Shown in pieces: positions 35,998 to 45,782 of a stretch of DNA of 64,000 nucleotides. A program made the position numbers and the translations under genes. Position 1 is the stretch's first letter. Each line of letters opens with the position of its first letter. Under the pieces are notes generated by a model. The model was not told the origin of the DNA, did not search any database, and was given only the letters and a program-made list of their open reading frames with translations. Origin of the DNA: Candidatus Melainabacteria bacterium (GTDB lineage: Bacteria > Cyanobacteriota > Vampirovibrionia > Obscuribacterales > Obscuribacteraceae); contig JAFKGK010000005.1 of the NCBI GenBank assembly GCA_017307165.1, forward strand, positions 1 through 64,000, written 5' to 3'.

Positions 35998-37761
35998 TTA
36001 CTTGTCTTTTGAGTCTTTGTCGGATTCGGCTTGTACCGGTGCAGCCTGTCTCGAACGAGGAGGTCCGCTAAACTGGCCCATGCTAAAGGACAGAGGTGTG
36101 CCTTCGCTCATAGCTGGTGCGTCTATGCCAAGGATGGCAGCCAGGGTCGGAGCAATGTCGGCGGGGCTGGTTGCCTGACCGTAGCGACCTGGAGAGATGC
36201 CCGATCCGGCCATTACCAATGGCACCTGGCTGTCGGCAGTAAATGGTGAACCAGATGCGGTGCCGGTCGACTCCCCGCTAAACACATAGCCGGCCTTGGG
36301 TACGATGATCAACTCGCCTGAACGGCCCCAGTAAAATGACTTGCGGGCTGCTTCAGCGAAAGGACCGCTAGGCACCTGATTGGTGTAGAGTTGCGCTTGA
36401 GTGTAGACCTCTGCCACACCTGGCACTGAGTGAGCGATCTTGGCTGCTAGTGATTCTACTTCGGGTTGGCGGTACTTGTTTTTGTCGATTGCCGAAAAGT
36501 TGAGATAGACATTAGGTAATTCGACTGCTTCGATCCAGTCGTCCTGACCGAGTCGATTGTCGAGCTGGCCATCGATAGTATTTTTGACCGACTTGGGATC
36601 GATACGACCACCTTCGAGACCACGTTCTTTTGCAAACTCGGGTATGGGTTGGGCGCCACTATTGGCGGTGAATACCACCAGTGTGTTGTTGAGACCGATG
36701 CGCTGATCGATCAGTCCAAACAAAGATGACAGGCCCTGATCCATACGCATGACCATATCCTGAGTCTCTTGCGAGTTGGGACCAAAATAGCCGACCAGAT
36801 TTTTGCCTGCTGTCAATCCAAGTACAAGCATGTCTGGATCCGTGTGCGAGCCGAGGTTTTCTTTGGTGATGGCTTCTTTGGCCAGGTCGATGACCATCTG
36901 GTTGGCCATAGGAGACATGGCGAGGGTCGAGTAGGCGCCTTCGCCGGGGACTGCGGTGCCGATCATATGTGGAAATGCTTTGCCATCGCCAGGCAGTGCT
37001 CGCTCGTAGCTGGCATCATCGCGTGTAGAAGCACCATATTGGGCTTCTGGTGCTACCCTCTGCCACGGCTTGCCGGTGTATGCTTCGGCTGGACGCGTAT
37101 CGTTATAGGCCTTGGCAAAATTGGGCAAGCCACTGGTGTATTGATTGCCAGTGACAAAGCCCCCGGTCTTTTGATCGAGCCAGAGCGCGCCGTTGATGAG
37201 TTTGCCACCAAGCAGGAGCGCATCGGATGAGTGCACTGCCAGACTAAATACTTTGCTGCGTCCATTGGTGGCCAGTTTCATCTGATCGCCAATGGTGGTG
37301 CCTTGTAAAAACTTGAGCCCTGCCGCCTGCCCATTGGCACCGACTAGTTGCGCCTGCTCGTCATAGACTGCGTCGATGGTCTTGTTGCGCTTGCGGTCCA
37401 GCCATTGATCGCCCACTATGCCATTGGACCAGGGCAGAGAGCCGGTCGAGATCACGGCGTCGCCAGCAGCTGCCTGAGTCGTGGCCTGGGGATATCGGCA
37501 GCTGTTAAAGACTGCTCCCTGTTCTATTAGATAACGGATGCCGCTCGAGGAGAGACGATCTTGCAAACGACTGAGAGTCGATGCAGACATCTTGTCTGCT
37601 ACCACCATGAGGATGAGCTTGGGGCGGGCGATCGTGCTGGCTGTCTGTGCCCTTGCCGCTTGAGGCGCCATGAGGCCGAGAGCCGAGACTGTGGTCAGCG
37701 CAAAGGGTGCAGCGACTACGAGCATGCTGAGGCTCGTCAACAATTTTGTACGCAATGCCAA
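35998..37761 (-). CDS. secreted alkaline-phosphatase-superfamily protein (PafA-like), metal sites degenerate
   Basis: 587 residues from TTG 37761, chosen for AAAGGAG six bases upstream; GTG 37794 would put that site inside the gene. A signal peptide ends at ARA (about residue 38). The fold of the PafA-type phosphatases is recognisable throughout: ILMVVADKM, CRYPQATTQAAAG, the LWLDQKTGGFVT segment, GYFGPNSQETQD and a final PADIAPTLAAILGI. But the usual catalytic groups are changed: G-H after the nucleophile is G-D, the S-L-K-D-R loop is SLAVHSSD, T-D-Y-x-G-H is AGKNLVGY, T-x-D-H-G is TANSG, and the late T-H-V-P is DSQVP. Asp56 and the Thr94/95 nucleophile remain. It is likely an inactive or altered relative. 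A Pro/Lys-rich tail follows. Confidence 0.8.
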   Translation of the reverse strand: MALRTKLLTSLSMLVVAAPFALTTVSALGLMAPQAARAQTASTIARPKLILMVVADKMSASTLSRLQDRLSSSGIRYLIEQGAVFNSCRYPQATTQAAAGDAVISTGSLPWSNGIVGDQWLDRKRNKTIDAVYDEQAQLVGANGQAAGLKFLQGTTIGDQMKLATNGRSKVFSLAVHSSDALLLGGKLINGALWLDQKTGGFVTGNQYTSGLPNFAKAYNDTRPAEAYTGKPWQRVAPEAQYGASTRDDASYERALPGDGKAFPHMIGTAVPGEGAYSTLAMSPMANQMVIDLAKEAITKENLGSHTDPDMLVLGLTAGKNLVGYFGPNSQETQDMVMRMDQGLSSLFGLIDQRIGLNNTLVVFTANSGAQPIPEFAKERGLEGGRIDPKSVKNTIDGQLDNRLGQDDWIEAVELPNVYLNFSAIDKNKYRQPEVESLAAKIAHSVPGVAEVYTQAQLYTNQVPSGPFAEAARKSFYWGRSGELIIVPKAGYVFSGESTGTASGSPFTADSQVPLVMAGSGISPGRYGQATSPADIAPTLAAILGIDAPAMSEGTPLSFSMGQFSGPPRSRQAAPVQAESDKDSKDK

Positions 37762-37925
37762 GGTGATCTCCTTTTCAAGTATCCCTGTCGACACTGTAAT
37801 TTTATCTACTTGGCAGAGCCTTATTTCTGTGAATTTGTGAAGAAAAGACCGTGATTGAGCCTATTTTAGAAACCATGGGCCTAGAATAGCGTCTATCATT
37901 GCCTTCAATCACACAGGAGTGAGAA

Positions 37926-38396
37926 ATGAGCGACCGTACCAAACTTTTGAAAAAGGCAGTCATGACTGGCGTCGGCGGTGCTAGCAATATGGACCGCGTC
38001 AAAAAGGCTCTCGAAGAAGCCATGCAGGATCTCGTCAAGGTCGGACATGACCTTATGGAAGACCTCGAAGAAAAAGGCAAGGTCAAGACCGAATCGACTC
38101 AATCGTTCCTGCGCGGCTTCCAAGACGAAGCTGCCAAGCGCACCGGCGATATCGAAAAGAAAGTCTCCGCCAAGCTATCCAAAAATCTCAAAAAGGCAGC
38201 CAAGGGCGTAGGCATAGTGACCTACGAGCAATACGAAGAATTGCTCAAGCGTCTCGATCATATCGAAAACCACATCGGCACTAGATACGAAGCCCCCGTC
38301 GACACTGTTGACGTCGAAGCCTCCGATGCATCCGAAGAAGAGCATCACGAAGAAGGCGAGAACGGCAAAAAGAAAAAGAACAAAAAAGCCGAATAG
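37926..38396 (+). CDS. phasin-like coiled-coil protein with charged tail
   Basis: 156 residues, highly helical, with heptads from about residue 22 to 115 (VKKALEEAMQDLVKVGHDLM and on), a KVGIVTYEQYEELLKRLDHIE-like segment broken as VGIVTYEQYEELLKRLDHIE, and a tail alternating acidic (EEEHHEEGE) and Lys-rich (KKKKNKK). The segment joining an amphipathic helix to an EELLKRLDHIE coiled coil recalls PhaF/PhaI-type phasins, which coat polyhydroxyalkanoate granules, with a DNA-binding basic tail. The similarity is weak, so it is best read as a granule- or membrane-associated coiled-coil protein. A GGAG Shine-Dalgarno precedes the ATG. Confidence 0.6.
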   Translation: MSDRTKLLKKAVMTGVGGASNMDRVKKALEEAMQDLVKVGHDLMEDLEEKGKVKTESTQSFLRGFQDEAAKRTGDIEKKVSAKLSKNLKKAAKGVGIVTYEQYEELLKRLDHIENHIGTRYEAPVDTVDVEASDASEEEHHEEGENGKKKKNKKAE

Positions 38397-38454
38397 CACT
38401 CTAAAGCACTTATCTAAAGCGCTTATCTAAAGCACTAAAAAGATCAAAGATCAA

Positions 38455-40752
38455 TCAAAAAAGTTCTAAGCCGCAAGGCGGAATCTGAGGCAAACGCTGA
38501 CCGGTCCTGGGATCGGTCAGCGTTAGTTCTTGCAGGGGCTCATCCGCCTTAAATATCAGCGGGCATCTGACCTGTACTTCGGCTGCCACACCCGGGCAAT
38601 CAAGATCCAGGTTTGATTGGTAATAAGGTCCCAGTCTCTTGCACCATCCAATATCGTCGCTCGGTATGGGCATGCCGATCTTGAGACTTTCGTCTTTTAC
38701 ATGCACATTGTCTTTGATGAGCATCGACCAGGACACTGCTGGCGTGCCGGTCTTGATTGCGCTTTGATTGTAGTAGGCGAGCTGATCCCGGGCCAGAGAG
38801 GCAATACGGCTTTGCCCTGCATTTTTGTAGGCAGAAAATGGATTGGATGAAAGTACGTAAGATTTGCCAAGACCTGATTTGTAGATGGCCCTGGCATCAC
38901 AGATTACTGTTTGAGCCGGACTTGGTGCTATGGGGTTTTGCTGGGCCTCGAGCTCGGCTAAGGGCATGTTTTCGACCATGATGCGTGTGTTGGGCCTGGA
39001 GTCCATCTCCGCAATCGGACCAAAGACTCTAGGACCTGATTGCGGCGCTAACCAGACATTGTTACTGTCGGCTCCATCGATATGATCGAGCAGCTGGGAT
39101 TCGGTCAGTGCTTTGACGATGGGTGCAAATATAAAACGCTTGCCCAAGAGAAACCGCGTCTCAGGTCCATCCATACGATGCAAGCCATGCGCAGTGAGGG
39201 CAAAGAGTTTGCTGGATATCTCAAAGCTTTGTGCTGCCACCCTCTCTGCATCGTCTTTGAGTTTTTGGGTGGTCGTAATCAGTTTGCGCAAGCGGATTTC
39301 GTTTTGCTTGATCATCTGTAACTGGTTGATGTGCATCTCGACGGCTTCGTCGATCTTTCTGGATCTGGGAGACCGTTTGAGACTTGCGAGCTCGGTCTCG
39401 ATCAAAAATGACCTGTCGTTGAGCTGGTTGAGGCTGTGCTCGGCAAAAGACCTGCTGAGCGTTGCGAGTGAGGCGGTGTCACGAGCTGCCAGATTGGTCA
39501 GATAGAGTTTTTCAAAAAAGTCTTTAATCAGATTGCTGTCAAAGTCGTTGCGGCCACCGAGATAAGGCTGGCCCTCTCTAGATACTATGGCGCTGAGAGC
39601 CGTATCGGGGAAATCGACTGGTTTGCCGGAAAAGGCTGCTCGGAGAGCCTTTTGGCCGCCTTCTCCCGGGCCGCTCTGCCTTAGAAAGGCATAGTCTCGC
39701 ACGTCGCTGCTCATCACCAGGCAGCTATTGCTATTGTCCTGGTCGACTGCCTCCGGATTTGGTATCGGTGGCGACCAAACATGAGTGTAGAGCGACTCTA
39801 ATAAGACCGGATCGGGGCAGTCTTCGAGATTGCGTAGCCAATGATAAAAGGCCAGTGCGCAGCTCTCGCCGAGACCGAGCCTGGCTAGAGACGCATCGGT
39901 CGGAGGAGATAGCGAGCCTGAGCCGGGTACTGCACCACCAGCGGTTTGCAGCCAGCGTCCAGGGCTATGCCTGGCACTGTCGACATCCTGGGTCAGGGCA
40001 AAGAGGCTGGCAAGACTATCTATCTTGTCCGGTCGACCCTGAGGGAACTGCACTGTAAAACAAGATGATCCGCTACGCACGTCCTGCGACTCGTCCTTAT
40101 CGGCGATGGCAATAATGGTGCGGCGCGGCAGGCTAGGTACGGCTTTGCCATTACTGGTGGTGCCAGAAAATATAGCGTCGATCTTGAGTACGTCTGGTAA
40201 CTGGTCGCTGCCTGGGGCAATAGCAATGAAGTCTTCATCATCCACAAATTTTTTGTCCATCGCCCTTGGCGTGCGTTTGCCCAGGGTGAGCTGCAGACTC
40301 TTGAGTCTTTCTTGCCCCCTCACCGTACGCCGCAATCGATTGCGTACCATTTGATAGACCTGGCCGTCCATGGAGACCAGCCCTAGCAATCTCAGGGCCA
40401 TGGTATGCCTGTGCCTGGTCAATGCCTCTCTGTCCAGACGAGCCTGGTGCTCGATAGCAGGGAGATGATGGCGCGCAAAGAGCAAAGAGGCGATTTGATT
40501 GGTGGCGATAACTGTTGAGAGACCGCGCTGCTTTTTTTTGCTGCGCAGGCCGAGATAGCCAAAGTCCTCGTCAAAGATCTGCTGTTTATCGAGGGTGGCC
40601 GCAGCCTCGATTGCTGTCCTCTCGAGCGGATCAGCGTCGGCCGAGTGCATGTCGATCCAGGAGATGCCGAGTACGTAGAGACTGATAAAAAGCCCGGTCG
40701 CACTGGAAGCGAGGATGATGCCCGGCCAATTGGAGCGAGATTGTTCGGTCAA
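38455..40752 (-). CDS. large uncharacterised membrane-anchored protein
   Basis: 765 residues. One membrane helix at about 11-33 (IILASSATGLFISLYVLGIS) with a short cytoplasmic N-terminus, so the bulk should face outside the inner membrane. A helical, coiled-coil-prone region spans about 430-530 (SFAEHSLNQLNDRSFLIETE and the following MHINQLQMIKQNEIRL). Scattered Cys pairs could form disulfides. No family recognised. It is divergent from the TPR gene at 40790, and could be part of a surface or secretion apparatus, but nothing shows it. Confidence 0.68.
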   Translation of the reverse strand: MTEQSRSNWPGIILASSATGLFISLYVLGISWIDMHSADADPLERTAIEAAATLDKQQIFDEDFGYLGLRSKKKQRGLSTVIATNQIASLLFARHHLPAIEHQARLDREALTRHRHTMALRLLGLVSMDGQVYQMVRNRLRRTVRGQERLKSLQLTLGKRTPRAMDKKFVDDEDFIAIAPGSDQLPDVLKIDAIFSGTTSNGKAVPSLPRRTIIAIADKDESQDVRSGSSCFTVQFPQGRPDKIDSLASLFALTQDVDSARHSPGRWLQTAGGAVPGSGSLSPPTDASLARLGLGESCALAFYHWLRNLEDCPDPVLLESLYTHVWSPPIPNPEAVDQDNSNSCLVMSSDVRDYAFLRQSGPGEGGQKALRAAFSGKPVDFPDTALSAIVSREGQPYLGGRNDFDSNLIKDFFEKLYLTNLAARDTASLATLSRSFAEHSLNQLNDRSFLIETELASLKRSPRSRKIDEAVEMHINQLQMIKQNEIRLRKLITTTQKLKDDAERVAAQSFEISSKLFALTAHGLHRMDGPETRFLLGKRFIFAPIVKALTESQLLDHIDGADSNNVWLAPQSGPRVFGPIAEMDSRPNTRIMVENMPLAELEAQQNPIAPSPAQTVICDARAIYKSGLGKSYVLSSNPFSAYKNAGQSRIASLARDQLAYYNQSAIKTGTPAVSWSMLIKDNVHVKDESLKIGMPIPSDDIGWCKRLGPYYQSNLDLDCPGVAAEVQVRCPLIFKADEPLQELTLTDPRTGQRLPQIPPCGLELF

Positions 40753-40789
40753 CGATCGGTCATCCTGCTGAGTCTGCTAACATGCAATC

Positions 40790-41680
40790 ATGTATTTAAT
40801 AATACTGTTGATGATCATTTTTTACCCTATCGTCTCACCGCCTCACGCCCGAGCGGACGATAAGACTGCGATAAAATTGGAGCTTGCCGAGGTCGAGAAT
40901 ATGATGGCTAGCGGGGCTCTCATAATGGCCAGGCAAAAGATCGAGCCTCTGGTGGCGCGCTACCCTGACGACTGGCGGGCGCGGTTGGTGGCGGCGCGCA
41001 TCTACAGGCAGATGGGTCTCACGAGTTTTGCAATAGATACATATGAAAGAGTGAGGCGCCTGCGCCCCGATCTGAGTGAACCTCTGGTGGAGCTATCTCG
41101 CCTTTATCTGGACAATCTCAGCACCGAGCTTGCTCTTGGTCTGGCACGGCAGGCCGTTGCCGTCGATCCAGGTTCTCTCGACGCGAGGCTGGCGCTCGCC
41201 GAAGCCCTGGTCGCCTGTCAATCGATACAGTCGGCCCAGGTGCAGAGTCAAAAATTGGCGAGAGATTTTGCAGATGATGTGCGGGTCTTGCATTTGCAAG
41301 CGCAAGTAGCGAGAGCTGCAGGCAAGACCGAGCAAGCCCGTGATTTTTTGATCCGTGCTCTGGCTACAAAGGAGATCTCTACCGACTGGCTGATGGAACT
41401 GGCGCAGATCAATGTCGATCTTGGTCACTATGCCGCTGCTGAGGCGAGTCTGCAGCGCATCCTCACGATCAATCCTGATTCTTTCACTGCTAATCTGAGA
41501 CTCGCGCAACTCTATGAGCTCAAGATGCATGACTATGTCAAAGCCATCGGCGCCTACAAAAAGGTGCAGGAGCTAGCGCCTGATTCGGTGGAGGCTCAGA
41601 CTGGCTTGCAGCGCAGTCTCGCATGTCAGGCCGATTGGGCCTTGTGTCTTAAAAATTTTGTCCACAGTATTTTTAGGTAG
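40790..41680 (+). CDS. secreted TPR protein
   Basis: 296 residues. A signal peptide (hydrophobic YLIILLMIIFYPIV, cleavage after ARA at about residue 22) is followed by about seven TPR units with the usual A-x-x-x-Y and L-x-P positions (AIDTYERVRRLRPDLSEP, ALGLARQAVAVDPGSL, AEASLQRILTINPDSF, AIGAYKKVQELAPDS). It is probably a periplasmic interaction scaffold. It ends just before a strong terminator. Confidence 0.82.
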   Translation: MYLIILLMIIFYPIVSPPHARADDKTAIKLELAEVENMMASGALIMARQKIEPLVARYPDDWRARLVAARIYRQMGLTSFAIDTYERVRRLRPDLSEPLVELSRLYLDNLSTELALGLARQAVAVDPGSLDARLALAEALVACQSIQSAQVQSQKLARDFADDVRVLHLQAQVARAAGKTEQARDFLIRALATKEISTDWLMELAQINVDLGHYAAAEASLQRILTINPDSFTANLRLAQLYELKMHDYVKAIGAYKKVQELAPDSVEAQTGLQRSLACQADWALCLKNFVHSIFR

Positions 41681-41684
41681 CAAT

Positions 41685-41713
41685 AAAAAAGGCCACCAGT
41701 GGTGACCTTTTTT
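41685..41713 (+). terminator. bidirectional rho-independent terminator
   Basis: A-run, then GGCCACC / GGTGACC hairpin with loop AGT, then a T-run (AAAAAAGG...CCTTTTTT); one mismatch in the stem. It lies between the convergent TPR gene and purA, and works in principle for both strands. Confidence 0.85.
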
Positions 41714-41733
41714 GCTTTGTTTTGTGGCCTGGC

Positions 41734-43071
41734 CTATTGCGGTACTGCGTGTGTCAGTATGCGCTTGGGTCCGTGGATGGGGTCCTCGATGATGATGGTC
41801 TTGTCGCGGGTCGGTCCTACAGACACGATGGCGACAGGGCAATCGAGTTCTTCGGCGATAAAGTCCAGGTAGCGTTTGGCTTCGACTGGTAGATCTTCAA
41901 ACTTGGTGATCTTGTAGGTAGGTGTCTTCCAGCCTTTGAAGGTCTTGTAGACAGGCTCCATGCGTTTGAACATGGCTCCGATGGAGGGCAGCTCTTTGTG
42001 GATGGTGCCGTCTACTTTGTCCTTATAGGCTACGCAGATCTGTATCTCATCAAACTCGTCCAGTACGTCGAGCTTGGTGATGGCCAGGCAGTCGAGTCCG
42101 TTGATGCGGACAGAGTATCTGCCGATGACGGTATCAAACCATCCGCAACGACGTGGGCGGCCAGTGGTCACGCCTACTTCGGCCCAGGGCTTGCCTGTCT
42201 GTCTCAGCATATCGCCTGCGGCGCCTTCTTGTTCTGTTGGGAAGGGACCTTCGCCGACGCGGGTCATATAGGCCTTGGAGATGCCGATGACGCGGTCGAT
42301 GGTGGTAGGGCCAAGGCCGGTACCGGTACATGCACCACCAGCCGAAGGGCTGCTAGAGGTCACGTAGGGATAGGAGCCATGATCGAGATCGAGCAGGGTG
42401 CCTTGCGCTCCTTCGAACAAAATATTTTTTTTGTTTTTGATCGAGGTAAAGATCATGTCGCTAGTGTCGCAAACGTATTTGCGGACTTCTTCGGCGTAGC
42501 CTAGATACTCCTGGAGGATCGCATTAGGATCAAAGGGAGGATGGTTGTACATGCGCTCTAACAGTACGTTTTTGCGAGGAACAATCCACTCGAGCTTTTC
42601 TTTGAGGACTTCTTTGTCGAGCAGGTCTTCCATGCGGATGCCGGAGCGTGCGCACTTGTCGGCATAGGTGGGGCCGATACCACGTTTGGTGGTACCGATC
42701 TTGCTTGCGCCGCGTGATTCTTCTTCGGCTGCATCGAGCGCGAGGTGATAAGGCATGGTGACGTGCGCGCTGCTGGAGATCTTGAGGCGGCTATCGTCGA
42801 GGCCTCGTTTTTTGAGTGCTGCGACTTCGGCAAGCAACGCTTTGACGTCGATGACCATGCCGGGGCCGAGTACGCAAGTCTTTCCTTCATAGAGGATGCC
42901 GGACGGGATCAGGTGAAATTTGTAGGTCTCTTCGCCTACTACTACGGTATGGCCTGCGTTATTGCCACCCTGATATCTCACTACGATGTCGGCGTTTTTG
43001 GCGAGCAGGTCGGTTACTTTGGCCTTACCCTCATCTCCAAATTGTGCTCCCACAACAACTACGTTAGCCAA
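41734..43071 (-). CDS. purA: adenylosuccinate synthetase
   Basis: 445 residues from a TTG start. Conserved features are [16 protein letters not shown] (the GTP/IMP loop, with Ala for the usual Gly-Lys-Gly context), [34 protein letters not shown] and the final TRDKTI. Most enzymes read GDEGKGKI/V; the Ala in place of Gly is a small oddity. It makes adenylosuccinate from IMP, Asp and GTP in AMP synthesis. It has its own promoter and a leader of about 135 bases. Length is in the normal range (430-450). Confidence 0.95.
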   Translation of the reverse strand: MANVVVVGAQFGDEGKAKVTDLLAKNADIVVRYQGGNNAGHTVVVGEETYKFHLIPSGILYEGKTCVLGPGMVIDVKALLAEVAALKKRGLDDSRLKISSSAHVTMPYHLALDAAEEESRGASKIGTTKRGIGPTYADKCARSGIRMEDLLDKEVLKEKLEWIVPRKNVLLERMYNHPPFDPNAILQEYLGYAEEVRKYVCDTSDMIFTSIKNKKNILFEGAQGTLLDLDHGSYPYVTSSSPSAGGACTGTGLGPTTIDRVIGISKAYMTRVGEGPFPTEQEGAAGDMLRQTGKPWAEVGVTTGRPRRCGWFDTVIGRYSVRINGLDCLAITKLDVLDEFDEIQICVAYKDKVDGTIHKELPSIGAMFKRMEPVYKTFKGWKTPTYKITKFEDLPVEAKRYLDFIAEELDCPVAIVSVGPTRDKTIIIEDPIHGPKRILTHAVPQ

Positions 43072-43213
43072 GGTCTTATCTCCAATTGAGCTATTTATAG
43101 ATTTTTGGCCACAAAAAGGTTGCTCACGGTCTCAAGCCCTGCTGATTAAAAGGCTCTAAACGCGAGATAGGCACTGCGGCGCAAAACGCCCGGCCTGCTT
43201 TTTTGACCCCGAT

Positions 43214-43242
43214 AGTGTAAGACACTCGCCAAGAGCTGTCAA
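43214..43242 (-). promoter_or_regulatory. sigma70-type promoter of purA
   Basis: On the minus strand TTGACA (43242-43237), a 17-base spacer and TACACT (43219-43214). This is a near-consensus promoter. Transcription should start near 43207, giving a leader of about 135 bases with a small GGCG-TTTTG-CGCC hairpin near its 5' end. Confidence 0.75.
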
Positions 43243-43277
43243 TTTTTTGGCCCTCTAAGTACGTTAATATTACTTAC

Positions 43278-44345
43278 ATGGACAAACTCTTTTCTGCTGC
43301 TCTGAGCGAGAGGCAGCCTCATGTATCGCAATTGCTCACGGCCGCAGTCGAACGAGACAAGCTCGCGCATGCCTATCTCTTGACTGGGCGCGCATTGGAC
43401 GACAAGTGGCTCATTGCCAGGCATCTGGCACATTATATGAATTGCATGAAAGAAGACAGGCATACAAGAGGCTCCTGCCTGGCCGATTTTTTGCGTGTCC
43501 ATCGCGGCGAATCGGACACCTCGACAGCACCTGCCGAAGCCATCGAAGCCGCCTGTCAAAACTGTCGCTGGCTGTATCTCGACGAACATCCCAAAGCCTG
43601 GTATGTGCTTTCGGCAGAGGCCGGTAAGTCCGGTAAGATCCCCGTCGAGGCTGCTCGCAATCTATCTGAGGAGTTGAGTCGTATAACCAATTACACCAGG
43701 GTAGTAGTCGTCGAAGAAGCCAATGAGTACGCATTGCACCGACCATGCGCAAACGCGCTGCTCAAGACCATCGAAGAGCCAAAATCACCCTGCCTTTTTC
43801 TCTTGTTTTCGCAGTCTCAGGATAGTGTTTTGCAGACCATTGTCAGTCGCTGTCAGGTGGTGCCTCTAGTCAATGACAGAGAAAAAAATCTAGGTCTATT
43901 GCAGCAGATGATGGCTGGTGGACCAATCTCGAGTCAAGTGAAGGACCTGGTTGATGGCGAGATCTGGGCGCAGATCGAAGGACTGAAGAGAGAAGAGTTT
44001 TTTGCCGGGACCTATAGTTTTGACAACGGCCGGTTGACCTTTAAATCAAGAGGCGGAGCGAGCCCCAAAAGTGCGCTGGCACTGGCTGCCAAGCTTGTAG
44101 CAATTCTTGATGAAGAATTGGAAGCAGAAATATTATTTGACGCTCTCATCGAAGCCGAGCTCTCATTATTGGACAAGGCCCAATTGCAGCAGATCATTGT
44201 CTCACCGGTGTTTTCAAGGTTTTTTTCGAGTCTCATGGCGCAAAATCAAGAAGCAATCCGTCAGATAAATCAATATGTGGGCAAAAAAGCGGTTTGCGAA
44301 TCTCTTGTTTTAAGGTGGCACGAATTGCGGCACAATCTAAAATAG
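43278..44345 (+). CDS. holB: DNA polymerase III delta' subunit-like protein
   Basis: 355 residues with the clamp-loader delta' pattern: LAHAYLLTGRAL, a Cys-rich part (Cys in CQNCRWLYLDEHP) and then IPVEAARNLSEELSR, VVVVEEANEYALHRPCANA, LLKTIEEPKSPCLFLLFSQS and IVSRCQVVPL (sensor-1 SRC). As in other delta' proteins there is no true Walker A P-loop (GRALDDKW replaces GxxGxGKT), so it is not an ATPase. It acts with DnaX and HolA in loading the sliding clamp. The gene is preceded by a 206-base gap shared with purA. Confidence 0.83.
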   Translation: MDKLFSAALSERQPHVSQLLTAAVERDKLAHAYLLTGRALDDKWLIARHLAHYMNCMKEDRHTRGSCLADFLRVHRGESDTSTAPAEAIEAACQNCRWLYLDEHPKAWYVLSAEAGKSGKIPVEAARNLSEELSRITNYTRVVVVEEANEYALHRPCANALLKTIEEPKSPCLFLLFSQSQDSVLQTIVSRCQVVPLVNDREKNLGLLQQMMAGGPISSQVKDLVDGEIWAQIEGLKREEFFAGTYSFDNGRLTFKSRGGASPKSALALAAKLVAILDEELEAEILFDALIEAELSLLDKAQLQQIIVSPVFSRFFSSLMAQNQEAIRQINQYVGKKAVCESLVLRWHELRHNLK

Positions 44346-44390
44346 GAAAGACGTTAGCCGTCGATTATGCGTTTGGAGATTGGAGTCTAA

Positions 44391-45689
44391 GTGTTTATCA
44401 AAAAGAAAAACAAGGACGGAGCCGGCAACGACAAGGGCAATGGCCAACCGCTTGATAGCGAGAGCCAAAAGGCCCTCTCTGCCGCCCTCAACGAGATCCC
44501 GACACCTGGCGCCGGTGCCCCTGGGCCTGCTGCGGTTCCTGGTCCCGATGTCTCGGCCTCATCGGCTGCTGCATCCAATCCCAATCTCCGGGCATCACTC
44601 AGCAATCTTCCCTCCGCTGATGTCTTGCATCAACAAAAGGCCCTTGCAGAAGGCAAGGTCAAGGATCCGTACAAGACCAATATCATCTTTGATCTTGTCC
44701 TGCCTCTGGTGCTCGCCGGCACAATGGGTTGCGGCTATATCATGTCGATCAAGCAAGTCAAGGACAAGACCGAGATCTACGGCCGCGATGCCGATGCTGT
44801 CTATCACGACATCAAGGACAAGTCATTAGCATCCGAAAAAGTCCTGTCCGAAGTACAAAAGATGCCCCCTTATCAGATGTTCAATGAGGGTGAAAATGCA
44901 AAGGCATTGGCTGCAGCAAAAGATCTGATCGCTAAGAAGCCAGATGATATACGCACCATGCTCTGTGCTGGCGAGATCATGATCGCTACCGGAGGCAAGG
45001 CCGATCAAAACAAAGGTCTAGAGTATCTGGCCAAGGCCGTCGAAAATGCGCAGTACAGTCGTTATATTCGCTATGTCTACGCGATGGGCCTGGCTCATCT
45101 CAAAAAAGATGCCGAGGCCATCGAGCAATTAGAAAAGACAGTAAAACTATTTGACGACCAGGGTCCCTGGTCGCCTCCTAAAAAAGAATTGGCCAAACTT
45201 TATATGAAGACTTCTCGTGCTGCAGATGCCGTGACGGTCTTAGAAAACCTGCTCAAGACCGATCCTAACGAACCGGGTACGCAAAGGATGCTTGGGTTGG
45301 CCCTGGCTCAGGACAGCAAACAACAAGAAGGTTTCGAAGAGTTTCAAAAAGGCTTTACCCGCGAGCAAGACTTGCTTGGTTATCCGGTTGCTGTCAAGGA
45401 TCTGGTCGACCAGCATGCCGGCATCCTCGATGCCGCCGTCCGCGATACCGAAAAGAGACTGGCCAAGATGCCTGATGACGTAAAGACCATGGTCACGCTG
45501 GCGCGACTCTATATCGGTAAAGGCAAGATCAAAGATGCGCGTGATCTGCTAGAAAAAGCAAGGACCAAACGCGAGTTTGATCCGGAGGTCCGTGAGGTCC
45601 TGTCCGAGGTCATGTGCAGGCAAAATCAATCGCAGTCAGGATTTGAAGAGTTTAGAGCTGCTGTCAACAATTGGCATTTGAAAGATTAG
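44391..45689 (+). CDS. membrane-anchored TPR protein with disordered N-terminus
   Basis: 432 residues from a GTG start. The first 90 are low complexity (Pro/Ala/Gly-rich, e.g. IPTPGAGAPGPAAVPGP), followed by a single membrane helix at about 96-118 (IIFDLVLPLVLAGTMGCGYI) and a TPR region with about six repeats (AKAVENAQYSRYIRYVYAMG, AVTVLENLLKTDPNEPG, TLARLYIGKGKIKDARDLL). The TPR part would lie outside the membrane. It follows the holB-like gene by 46 bases and may be co-transcribed. Confidence 0.78.
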   Translation: MFIKKKNKDGAGNDKGNGQPLDSESQKALSAALNEIPTPGAGAPGPAAVPGPDVSASSAAASNPNLRASLSNLPSADVLHQQKALAEGKVKDPYKTNIIFDLVLPLVLAGTMGCGYIMSIKQVKDKTEIYGRDADAVYHDIKDKSLASEKVLSEVQKMPPYQMFNEGENAKALAAAKDLIAKKPDDIRTMLCAGEIMIATGGKADQNKGLEYLAKAVENAQYSRYIRYVYAMGLAHLKKDAEAIEQLEKTVKLFDDQGPWSPPKKELAKLYMKTSRAADAVTVLENLLKTDPNEPGTQRMLGLALAQDSKQQEGFEEFQKGFTREQDLLGYPVAVKDLVDQHAGILDAAVRDTEKRLAKMPDDVKTMVTLARLYIGKGKIKDARDLLEKARTKREFDPEVREVLSEVMCRQNQSQSGFEEFRAAVNNWHLKD

Positions 45690-45750
45690 ATCTAAATATT
45701 TGAACTGGTAGCAGATGGAATAATCTTGACTTGAATGCATCTAATTTTTT

Positions 45751-45778
45751 AAATGCACCTTATGCAGATGCATTTTTT
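45751..45778 (+). terminator. probable terminator of the 44391 TPR gene
   Basis: AAATGCA (45751-45757) pairs with TGCATTT (45769-45775), followed by T's to 45778. An alternative longer-loop pairing, AATGCATCT (45734-45742) with AGATGCATT (45766-45774), shares the right arm. Confidence 0.6.
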
Positions 45779-45782
45779 CTGC

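Noticed and set aside
41998..42504. 168-residue plus-strand open frame across purA
   Set aside because: Antisense of a conserved adenylosuccinate synthetase; low-complexity composition without motifs.
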